NCBI GenBank assembly: GCA_020631035.1
Contig: JAHDIA010000190.1
Location: 1,430 to 9,740 of the forward strand
Origin: Chitinophagales bacterium
GTDB lineage: Bacteria > Bacteroidota > Bacteroidia > Chitinophagales > UBA2359
DNA length: 8,311 nucleotides
Direction: 5' to 3'
Shown: positions 1 to 5,930 of the stretch, in pieces
Position numbering within the stretch: position 1 is the first letter of the stretch
How the letters are laid out: every line of letters starts with the position of its first letter
The notes under the pieces: model-generated
The model's database searches: none
Seen by the model: the letters and a program-made list of their open reading frames with translations, nothing else
What the model was told of the DNA's origin: nothing
Made by a program: the position numbers and the translations under genes

Positions 1-261
1 AAACCTACTACGGGGCGCACTCATCAAATACGCAGACATATGGCGCACATACGCCATTACATAATTGGAGACAAGCGACATGGGGAGCGGCACCACAACC
101 GAATGTTCAAAGAACACTTGGAATTGCCCAATATGTTCTTACACGCATTAGAACTATCATTTATACATCCATTTTTTGAAAAAAAAATGAATATAAATGC
201 CCCAATTTCAGACAATTGGCTCGAATTATTGAAACGCTTTGGATGGATGCACGTATTTTAA
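1..261 (+). CDS. truC: TruC-like tRNA pseudouridine synthase (RluA family), 3' end only
   Basis: The reading frame is open from the first base of the window to a TAA at 259-261, giving the last 86 residues of a protein whose start lies outside. It begins KPTTGRTHQIRRHMAHIRHY, the conserved GRxHQIRRH segment of RluA-type pseudouridine synthases. It continues with IIGDKRHGERHHNRMF and a LHALELSFIHPF stretch. The combination of GD.(K/T)HG, NR.F.EH and LHA..L...HPF is what I recall for TruC, which makes pseudouridine 65 in some tRNAs, rather than for RluC or RluD. The catalytic Asp would lie upstream and cannot be checked. A later ATG at 40 only gives a spurious internal start. The next gene is 154 bases downstream, so nothing suggests a shared operon role. 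Family assignment is firm; the TruC subfamily is inferred from motif memory. Confidence 0.85.
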   Translation, partial: KPTTGRTHQIRRHMAHIRHYIIGDKRHGERHHNRMFKEHLELPNMFLHALELSFIHPFFEKKMNINAPISDNWLELLKRFGWMHVF

Positions 262-306
262 CTGAGGATTGTTGGGGAAATGACTAGCAAAGCGCAAATT
301 TTTATT

Positions 307-314
307 TAATTTTG
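307..314 (+). promoter_or_regulatory. Candidate Bacteroidota -7 box upstream of the first hydrolase gene
   Basis: TAATTTTG matches the Bacteroidota sigma-A -7 consensus TAnnTTTG exactly. It lies 46 bases after the truC stop and about 100 bases before the ATG at 416, so a transcript would have a leader near 95 bases. No TTG -33 element sits at the usual distance; the nearest upstream TTG, at 272-274, is about 32 bases away. The call rests on one 8-base match in A+T-rich DNA and is weak. Confidence 0.3.
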
Positions 315-415
315 TTGCCTCTCTGGAAAATTAATTAACACTCGCAAACCCTAGAAACCCGTCCTACGCAAGCACAGGCAATTTATACTAATTTATAACA
401 TTACATTTTTTTACA

Positions 416-1333
416 ATGAGTGCTAGACTATTGAAGGCATTGTTTGTATTGAGCCTATTGTTGATAAATGGGCAAAACCTACTAAAAGCAGAAGAGAGCA
501 AAACCGATAAACTCATCAATGAATACATTGAAAGGTATGAGGCTTTGGCAATGGAAGAAAAGGAACGAACTGGAGTCCCTGCCAGTATTAAATTGGCACA
601 GGGCTTACTCGAATCTCGTTATGGAACTAGTAATTTAGCAGTTTCCGCCAACAACCATTTTGGCATCAAATGCAAAAAAGAGTGGACAGGCGAAAAAGTG
701 CTGGCAGATGACGACGCTCCTAACGAGTGCTTTAGAAAATATCCATCAGCTAGAGATTCTTACAAAGACCATAGTGTATTTTTGAAAAAACATCGTTTAA
801 ATTTCTACGATCACCTTTTTGAAATAGATACTAGAGATTACAAAGCTTGGGCTGTAGGTTTACAACACGCAGGATACTCAACTACCAATTATTATGGACG
901 AAGTCTAATTTACATCATCGAAAAGTTCAAATTGTACGAATTAGATGGTTCAGATTTGGGGTGGACAACTCCAACAGCAACTGGCGAATGTTTGTCTGAC
1001 AAAGCACGGGAAGTATTGGATATTAAATTGGCTGCTGGAAAATCATCCAAAACTGCCAGAGCAAATACAAGTAGTGGAGCCAGTCGCATAGGAAATACCA
1101 CTCGTTCAAGTAACAAATCCGCAATCAAATTGCCAGGCGTCAAAGTTCATATGGTCAGAGAACGAGACAATATGGAGAAAATCGCCCAATTTTATGCATT
1201 GGATCTTGAACTACTCTACCAACTCAACAAAATGTCTTTTGGATCTCAACCAGCTGTTGGTGAACGAATTTACTTGAACTCCGAAGCGAAAAATCCCCCC
1301 CAATTAAAGACCATTAAATACGATAAGAAATAG
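416..1333 (+). CDS. Exported GH73 glucosaminidase with one LysM-like module (paralogue 1)
   Basis: A 305-residue protein, probably an N-acetylglucosaminidase that cuts peptidoglycan glycan strands after export. Residues 1-25 form a signal peptide (basic start, Leu-rich core, cleavage likely after LLKA). Residues 35-177 are a glucosaminidase domain: SIKLAQGLLESRYG carries the likely catalytic Glu66, followed by NNHFGIKC, DDDAPNECFRKY, DSYKDHSVFL and a GYSTTNYY segment that replaces the usual YATDPxY. Cys86 and Cys105 match a Cys pair in the two paralogues and could form a disulfide in the periplasm. A Ser/Thr/Lys-rich spacer (about 205-240) leads to a LysM-like module at 243-288 ending in VGERIYL. 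That module aligns best with the second LysM of the next two proteins, so this paralogue lacks their first LysM, long linker and final LysM. No Shine-Dalgarno site is visible. The domain is clear; the exact cleavage specificity is not. Confidence 0.9.
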   Translation: MSARLLKALFVLSLLLINGQNLLKAEESKTDKLINEYIERYEALAMEEKERTGVPASIKLAQGLLESRYGTSNLAVSANNHFGIKCKKEWTGEKVLADDDAPNECFRKYPSARDSYKDHSVFLKKHRLNFYDHLFEIDTRDYKAWAVGLQHAGYSTTNYYGRSLIYIIEKFKLYELDGSDLGWTTPTATGECLSDKAREVLDIKLAAGKSSKTARANTSSGASRIGNTTRSSNKSAIKLPGVKVHMVRERDNMEKIAQFYALDLELLYQLNKMSFGSQPAVGERIYLNSEAKNPPQLKTIKYDKK

Positions 1334-1429
1334 ATACAAAATAGCATATAACATTTTTGAAGGCATTGTGAAAAGCGAAAATGTCATATTTGAAATTGTA
1401 TTGATAATTAGAAGGATTAGGACGGAACG

Positions 1430-1627
1430 CTAGTGGCTTCGACCGATGGTGACTCCCCGCTTTCCATTGCTATGGCGGCATTAAGCAATATTTTCGATTC
1501 CCCGTACAGACAAGGCATGCCTTGTCTCCACACACCACTAAGCCCGTACAGTCCGCTACGAATGGATGCCGCCATATCCATTACAATCGGGCGTATTTGG
1601 CATGCTAAGTGCTTCGTCGCCGATGGT
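1430..1627. repeat. Structured non-coding element with nested inverted repeats and flanking direct repeats
   Basis: The edges are imperfect direct repeats: CTAGTGGCTTCGACCGATGG at 1430-1449 and a copy with small indels at 1605-1626 (CTAAGTG, CTTCG, CCGATGG). Inside, TATGGCGGCAT (1471-1481) is exactly complementary to ATGCCGCCATA (1566-1576). Each arm also makes its own small hairpin: CCAT/ATGG at 1464-1475 and AATGGAT/ATCCATT at 1561-1582. The 20-bp palindrome at 1508-1527 sits near the middle. The whole is G+C-richer than the neighbouring genes. This looks like a folded, dispersed, non-autonomous element (REP- or MITE-like), but only one copy is in the window, so the family is inference. Confidence 0.6.
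1508..1527. repeat. Perfect 20-bp palindrome
   Basis: AGACAAGGCATGCCTTGTCT equals its own reverse complement over all 20 bases. It is flanked by GTAC on the left and CCAC on the right, so an outer GT...AC pair is separated from the palindrome by two mismatched bases on each side. From memory, GTAGAGAC...GTCTCTAC palindromes of this kind recur in intergenic DNA of Bacteroidota and Cyanobacteria; this copy would have degenerate flanks. The symmetry is directly visible, the family link is memory only. There is no U run after it, so it is not a standard terminator. Confidence 0.85.
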
Positions 1628-1675
1628 TCGACACTTCGATTTAGCCATAGCTAAATGAGTATTTTTGTAACGAAA

Positions 1676-1780
1676 GCCCTAGCCAAAAAGACGAGGTCGC
1701 AGACCAGCAAGAGGTTTTCAGACAGGTTCTAAGCCATACAAACCTTGCACGAAAGGTCGCAAAACAAAAGCCCTTTCTAC
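1676..1780. repeat. Possible second dispersed repeat unit
   Basis: GGTC (1695-1698) and GACC (1702-1705) make a tight hairpin around GCA. AGGTTTTC (1712-1719) and AGGTTCT (1724-1730) are near direct repeats, GGTCGCA recurs at 1757-1763, and AAAGCCCT occurs on both sides (1673-1680 and 1768-1775). No reading frame of interest crosses it. The stretch resembles intergenic repeats I associate with Flavobacteriia, but this cannot be shown from a single copy. Confidence 0.35.
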
Positions 1781-1907
1781 TGACACAGACCTACTTACAC
1801 CAAAGAAAATCACCACACATACTTGAATCTTTCCCACATCTTTTTTATTTTTATACCTTGAAGTGGCAAAATGAAGGCCCAAGCAATTACTGCAAGCAGA
1901 CTTAAAT

Positions 1908-3722
1908 ATGGAAAAATACACAATTTACTCCCTAAAATGGGTACTAGGTATAGCTATATGCTTCTGCATCTTGGCTCAAAAAGACCTCCAAGCACAAGTA
2001 CCCAATGAAATCGCCATAGAATACATTAGCCAATACAAAGATTATGCAGTAGAAGAGATGCGACGAACAGGCATTCCAGCCAGTATCACACTCGCTCAAG
2101 CCTTGCATGAGTCCAATTATGGACGAAGTCGCCTAGCTGTACTTGCCAACAACCATTTTGGGCTAAAATGCCATAGGAGTTGGAAAGGCAAAACCATTCT
2201 TCACGACGACGACGCACTCAACGAATGCTTCCGTAAATTCGATGATCCCTATGATTCTTTTGTAGATCATTCTAAATGTTTAGAGAAAAAAAGATACCGT
2301 TTCTTGTTCGACTTGGACAAATACGATTACGAAGCATGGGCACATGGACTCAAAAAAGCAGGTTATGCAACCGATCCTTACTATGGATACAAACTTATCA
2401 ACATCATCGAACGCTACTCTTTGTATGTATACGATTTGATGGAGTACATCTCTCCCGATCAATTGCACATCCACCAAGAAGTTTATGTAGAACCAGCAGT
2501 ACGCTACGAATGGGTTGCATTGAGTAGCAAAGAAATGTACCACATACCTGCTAAGAAATTGGAAAAAGGACTGCCTATTGATACCAAAATTGGTAAATTG
2601 CCTTATCAAGAACCCATCAAAATCAACAAAAGAAAAGGCTTAAAGTATTCTATTGCTGTATGGCCTGTACAAATATCCGAAACCTATAATATTTCATTGG
2701 AAGAGTTGATGGCACTCAATGATATGCCACACAATGATCCCATTCCAGCTTTTACCAACATTTATTTAGAAGAGCGAAGAAGTAGGGCAGAGTTTGGCTT
2801 TGAATACCACGAGGTTAAAGTGGGGGAGAGTATGAGAGAAATAGCCTTAGCATATGGTGTCAATATGGAAAGTCTATACAAACTCAATCGTATAAAAGAA
2901 GGAGTGCAGATTGTCCCAGGTGAAGTCTTACATTTAAGAAAAGCTGCTCCTTATGCTCCTAGAGTTTATACACCACATCAAAAAGATCAGTTAGAGCCTG
3001 TTCAACCTGTTGCGCCAGAAGACCGCTTGTATTTTGTAAATGACAATAGTTTGAAAAATTTCTTTGAAGAAGAAGAAAATAAAAGCCAAAACGCACCTGT
3101 CAAACAGACAAGTATGGTGGAGGTCAAAGATGCTTTTTATAGCAAAGCGGCTCCTATAAAAGGAAGTGCTGTATACAACTCAAGCACTATAGACAAAGTT
3201 GAACCTTCGCCGACAACAACGGCTGATCCTATCAAGCGAACAACAAAAAAAGCTGATACCACTTATCCAGCCAATAAAACACTCAATACAGTTGCGACTG
3301 GTTCTATAAACAGTTCAAGCAACAAACGCATAATCTATACGGCAACTACTCCAGAAAACATTGGAGATAAGGTCATTTTTGTCGAATCTAAGCCAGTAGT
3401 AGAAAAAAGCTCCACATATATAAACACCAATACAACTTACACCAATACCATTAAGTCTGCACCTAGTAGTACCACAAATATAAATACTACTACAGATACG
3501 CCCACTACAACAAATACCATCACAACTGCTCCTCATACAAACAGCAACTACCATGCAGTAGCCAAAAAACCAGAGAGTAGCAAACAATTCCACATTGTGC
3601 AAAAAGGAGAGAATCTGTATCGGATTTCACTCAAATACAAAGTGTCTGTAGACGAAATAAAGCGTCTAAATAAGTTAGATTCCAATATTATATACACTGG
3701 TACCAATCTTAGAATTAAATAA
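1908..3722 (+). CDS. Exported GH73 glucosaminidase with three LysM-like modules (paralogue 2)
   Basis: A 604-residue secreted peptidoglycan hydrolase. Residues 1-29 are a signal peptide ending LQA. The glucosaminidase domain (about 35-175) has SITLAQALHESNYG with likely catalytic Glu68, then NNHFGLKC, DDDALNECFRKF and GYATDPYY. Cys88 and Cys107 match the paired cysteines of the paralogues, and Cys124 is extra. Three LysM-like modules follow: a divergent one at about 247-288 (ISETYNISLEELMALN), a better one at 300-345 (HEVKVGESMREIALAYGV) and a canonical C-terminal one at 561-604 (FHIVQKGENLYRISLKYKVS). Between the last two lies a linker of over 200 residues, acidic at first (FFEEEEN) and then rich in Thr, Asn and Ser, especially 500-545. 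LysM binds GlcNAc-containing glycans, so the tail likely anchors the enzyme to the wall. The ATG is chosen because it directly precedes the signal peptide. Expression seems independent of the neighbours, given the 574- and 228-base gaps. Confidence 0.92.
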   Translation: MEKYTIYSLKWVLGIAICFCILAQKDLQAQVPNEIAIEYISQYKDYAVEEMRRTGIPASITLAQALHESNYGRSRLAVLANNHFGLKCHRSWKGKTILHDDDALNECFRKFDDPYDSFVDHSKCLEKKRYRFLFDLDKYDYEAWAHGLKKAGYATDPYYGYKLINIIERYSLYVYDLMEYISPDQLHIHQEVYVEPAVRYEWVALSSKEMYHIPAKKLEKGLPIDTKIGKLPYQEPIKINKRKGLKYSIAVWPVQISETYNISLEELMALNDMPHNDPIPAFTNIYLEERRSRAEFGFEYHEVKVGESMREIALAYGVNMESLYKLNRIKEGVQIVPGEVLHLRKAAPYAPRVYTPHQKDQLEPVQPVAPEDRLYFVNDNSLKNFFEEEENKSQNAPVKQTSMVEVKDAFYSKAAPIKGSAVYNSSTIDKVEPSPTTTADPIKRTTKKADTTYPANKTLNTVATGSINSSSNKRIIYTATTPENIGDKVIFVESKPVVEKSSTYINTNTTYTNTIKSAPSSTTNINTTTDTPTTTNTITTAPHTNSNYHAVAKKPESSKQFHIVQKGENLYRISLKYKVSVDEIKRLNKLDSNIIYTGTNLRIK

Positions 3723-3795
3723 TTGGACAACTTTTTTAGAGAAAAATATAAGAAATTTACTTAGACAAGCTTTTGTTTATAATAGTTTGAAAATC

Positions 3796-3839
3796 AAAAA
3801 GTTAATTTGACATTTTTTTGTTGAATTAGCTTTTTTTTT
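3796..3839 (+). terminator. Probable A+T-rich terminator after paralogue 2
   Basis: AAAAAGTTAATT (3796-3807) pairs with AATTAGCTTTTT (3824-3835) over 12 positions with one G-U wobble, around a 16-base T-rich loop, and the second arm runs into further T residues. It lies 74 bases after the stop codon. The stem has very few G-C pairs, so efficiency is doubtful, but position and U run fit. Confidence 0.45.
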
Positions 3840-3868
3840 ACCAAGTATTACATTCAATATCCCACCTT

Positions 3869-3884
3869 ATACCAAATTTGGCAT
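3869..3884. promoter_or_regulatory. Near-perfect palindrome upstream of paralogue 3, possible operator
   Basis: CCAAATTTGG (3872-3881) is a perfect 10-bp palindrome. After one mismatched base on each side, AT/AT extends the symmetry to 16 positions. It sits about 67 bases before the ATG at 3951, where a regulator could bind. No clear TAnnTTTG box accompanies it. The symmetry is visible; a regulatory role is speculative. Confidence 0.2.
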
Positions 3885-3950
3885 AGCTGTTGTTTTTAAT
3901 TAGGCATCCAAGCTGATTAAATAAATTCATTTTAAAAACTAATTACAGTT

Positions 3951-5798
3951 ATGCGCCAAACAACGACCCGAAATGCAATTGCATTATTGAGTTTTATTTT
4001 TTGCTTTGCATTTGCTCAACCCCTTCAAGCTATAGAAACAAACGGGGTCAACGATATTAAAACAGAAACACAAGAAGAAATCCTAATCTTTGGCTCTATA
4101 GAAGATTATATAGAGAATTACAAAGATATGGCTATTAGCGAGATGCACAGAGCTAAGATTCCTGCTAGTATTAAATTGGCCCAAGGAATCATTGAATCCA
4201 ACTTTGGAAACAGTTACCTGGCTCGTAGTGGCAACAACCATTTTGGTATCAAATGCCACAAGAGTTGGACAGGAAAAGCAGTATTTAGAGACGACGATGC
4301 CAAGAATGAATGCTTTAGAAGCTATCCAAGCGATTATGATTCTTATGTCGATCATTCCAAATTTCTGTCAAGATCTAGATACGACGATTTGTTTAGACTT
4401 GACATATCAGATTACAAAGGTTGGGCAAAAGGATTGCTCAAGGCAGGCTATGCAACCAATCCCAAATACAGTGAACAAATCATTAGAATTGTAGAACAAT
4501 ATGAATTGTATCGCTACGATATAGATGCAGATATGGTCGCAAGCAATTCCAAAAGTATTTTGGGACGTTCTGCAAAATCCAATACAACTAAGACCAAAAC
4601 TCCCAAGTTAAGTAGTCACAAGAAAATGTCTGATGACAGTATTGAATATGTCTCTAGCAAAAAACTAAAAAGAAGCGAAGTCTTTTATTACAATCGTTTA
4701 AAAACAGTTGTTATCAATACTCCTGCGACTCCCACACAAATTGCCCAAACTTACGACATTAGTTTGTATCGACTGTGTAAGTACAATGGGTTCAAAGAAA
4801 ACCAATTGGTACCAGCAAACACCAAAATCTACTTACAAGCCAAACGCAATAAAGGTCCCAAACACGTAGAGAAACACGTTGTGAAAATTGGCGAAACAAT
4901 GACCGATATTTCACAGCATTACGGAATAAAAGAAGACAAACTGTACAACCGTAATTTGCTCAACAAAGGTATGCAACCTGCTCCAGGCGAAATAGTTTAC
5001 TTGAGAAAAGACGCACCTCGTCCTCCAAAGTTAATGAGTGACTATCAAATGGAACAGACCAATCAAGCACAACGTTCTCGTAGCAAAGAATTGGACAAAT
5101 CAAGCAAAGAGCAAAGCCGCAAAATACCCAACAAAACAGAAACGACATATACCACCACTACTAACACTACTACTACTACAAAATCTCAAATTCCAACTGA
5201 ATTACGCAAAGGCGTGAATGAAAGCATTGAGAAAACAGAAACGACGACTTATAAGCAAAAAACTCCAATGCCAAGCAAGGCAGACAGAGTCATACCGAAT
5301 GAACGTAGTACTAGCACAACTAGAACTTACGAATCACCCTCGACAACAACGACTGCCACATCAAGTTCCACCTATTTTGATGAGGCGAAGACTACAAGAA
5401 CAAAAACATACGAAAAACCTGCAAGACCAAATACTAGCTCAGGTTCAACTTATTTTGACAATGCCAGTACGACCATACTGGACAGGGGCAATGCCGCAAC
5501 CAAAACGACTAAAACATATACAGCTGAGAGCAGCACCACTACTGCATCGCCAAAAGTAGTACGCACAGCTTCTGAAATAAACACTAATACCACTACTAAG
5601 TACAACACTAGCACTACTAAGCATTCTATAACAGAGCCAAGCAGTTCTACACACAATACCTACACCATACAACCCAAAGACACGCTCTATTCTCTGAGCA
5701 AAAAATTTGGGACAACTGTAGAAAAGTTAAAAGAACTAAATGGCTTAACATCTAATGACATCAAGATAGGTCAAAAATTGCAAGTTCCTATCAACTAA
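3951..5798 (+). CDS. Exported GH73 glucosaminidase with three LysM-like modules and Thr-rich linker (paralogue 3)
   Basis: A 615-residue secreted peptidoglycan hydrolase with the same plan as the preceding gene. Residues 1-27 are a signal peptide (hydrophobic ALLSFIFCFAFA, cleavage after LQA), followed by an acidic stretch to about 48. The glucosaminidase domain (about 50-190) contains SIKLAQGIIESNFG with likely catalytic Glu82, NNHFGIKC, DDDAKNECFRSY, DSYVDHSKFL and GYATNPKY; Cys102 and Cys121 are the conserved pair. LysM-like modules occupy about 251-296 (weak), 308-352 (HVVKIGETMTDISQHYGI) and 570-613 (YTIQPKDTLYSLSKKFGT). The linker between the last two, about 360-565, is basic and Thr/Ser-rich, with a poly-Thr run at 401-410 and a duplicated STYFD motif (473-477 and 499-503). 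The protein should act in the periplasm on glycan strands. It is the last gene before a strong + strand terminator. The domain is certain; why the cell carries three such enzymes side by side is not shown. Confidence 0.92.
   Translation: MRQTTTRNAIALLSFIFCFAFAQPLQAIETNGVNDIKTETQEEILIFGSIEDYIENYKDMAISEMHRAKIPASIKLAQGIIESNFGNSYLARSGNNHFGIKCHKSWTGKAVFRDDDAKNECFRSYPSDYDSYVDHSKFLSRSRYDDLFRLDISDYKGWAKGLLKAGYATNPKYSEQIIRIVEQYELYRYDIDADMVASNSKSILGRSAKSNTTKTKTPKLSSHKKMSDDSIEYVSSKKLKRSEVFYYNRLKTVVINTPATPTQIAQTYDISLYRLCKYNGFKENQLVPANTKIYLQAKRNKGPKHVEKHVVKIGETMTDISQHYGIKEDKLYNRNLLNKGMQPAPGEIVYLRKDAPRPPKLMSDYQMEQTNQAQRSRSKELDKSSKEQSRKIPNKTETTYTTTTNTTTTTKSQIPTELRKGVNESIEKTETTTYKQKTPMPSKADRVIPNERSTSTTRTYESPSTTTTATSSSTYFDEAKTTRTKTYEKPARPNTSSGSTYFDNASTTILDRGNAATKTTKTYTAESSTTTASPKVVRTASEINTNTTTKYNTSTTKHSITEPSSSTHNTYTIQPKDTLYSLSKKFGTTVEKLKELNGLTSNDIKIGQKLQVPIN
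5151..5180 (+). repeat. In-frame ACT/ACC trinucleotide run coding poly-Thr
   Basis: Ten consecutive codons (residues 401-410 of paralogue 3) are ACC, ACT or ACA except for one AAC, giving TTTTNTTTTT. The run of four ACT codons at 5166-5177 is the purest part. Being a multiple of three, changes in copy number would lengthen or shorten the linker without breaking the frame. Confidence 0.8.
5361..5474 (+). repeat. Duplicated linker unit around the motif STYFD
   Basis: Codons 471-482 (SSSTYFDEAKTT, 5361-5396) and 497-508 (SGSTYFDNASTT, 5439-5474) match at 9 of 12 residues and are 78 bases apart. A KTY motif follows each copy at slightly different spacing. The DNA differs mostly at third positions, which suggests an older internal duplication rather than a fresh one. 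Confidence 0.65.
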
Positions 5799-5887
5799 CT
5801 TCTCATAGTCAGCATAACTTTGGATTTACATTAATTGGCGAAAATAAATCCCTCTGTTATTTGGCCGCTTGATGCGCATTAAACAAT

Positions 5888-5926
5888 GCCGCTTTCTAAT
5901 TCAATTGGAAAGCGGCTTTTTATTTT
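5888..5926 (+). terminator. Rho-independent terminator of the hydrolase block
   Basis: GCCGCTTTC (5888-5896) pairs perfectly with GAAAGCGGC (5908-5916). The stem continues inward through a U-G pair and AAT/ATT to a three-base TCA loop, and is followed by TTTTTATTTT. The U run and the inner U-G pair, which would be an A-C mismatch on the other strand, show that it serves the + strand. It lies 90 bases past the stop of paralogue 3 and ends 4 bases before the trmB stop, between the converging genes. Confidence 0.88.
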
Positions 5927-5930
5927 GTAC

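Larger units (their letters stand above)
1334..1907. other. 574-base intergenic stretch with structured repeats
   Basis: I find no credible gene here. Near the left end ACATTTT (1351-1357) can pair with AAAATGT (1378-1384), a weak hairpin without a proper U run, so termination of the preceding gene is uncertain. From about 1421 to 1780 the composition rises (about 53% G+C over 1441-1560 by hand count) and contains the elements listed separately. From about 1790 the sequence returns to A+T-rich leader DNA. TACCTTG at 1854-1860, 48 bases before the ATG at 1908, resembles a -7 box one T short of consensus, with a TTG at 1823-1825 that is too distant. A perfect TATTTTTG occurs at 1660-1667 but is 240 bases from the gene. 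Confidence 0.7.

Noticed and set aside
1433..1654. 73-codon + strand open frame in the first structured gap
   Set aside because: It lies wholly inside the inverted-repeat element, has no leader features, and its sequence follows from the repeat structure; no protein family is recognisable.
1660..1667. TATTTTTG, an exact TAnnTTTG match, as promoter of paralogue 2
   Set aside because: It is 240 bases from the start codon, has no -33 partner, and such words are common in T-rich DNA.
3211..3224. CGACAACAACGGCT occurs here and again at 6003-6016 within trmB
   Set aside because: A 14-base low-complexity match in unrelated coding frames on opposite gene strands, most likely chance.
5445..5672. Overlapping - strand open frames opposite the Thr-rich linker
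   Set aside because: ACN-rich coding DNA gives stop-poor antisense frames rich in Val, Cys and Ser; they are shadows of the linker.
416..5798. A single operon of the three hydrolase genes
   Set aside because: The gaps are 574 and 228 bases, with a structured element in one and a probable terminator in the other, so separate transcription is more likely.
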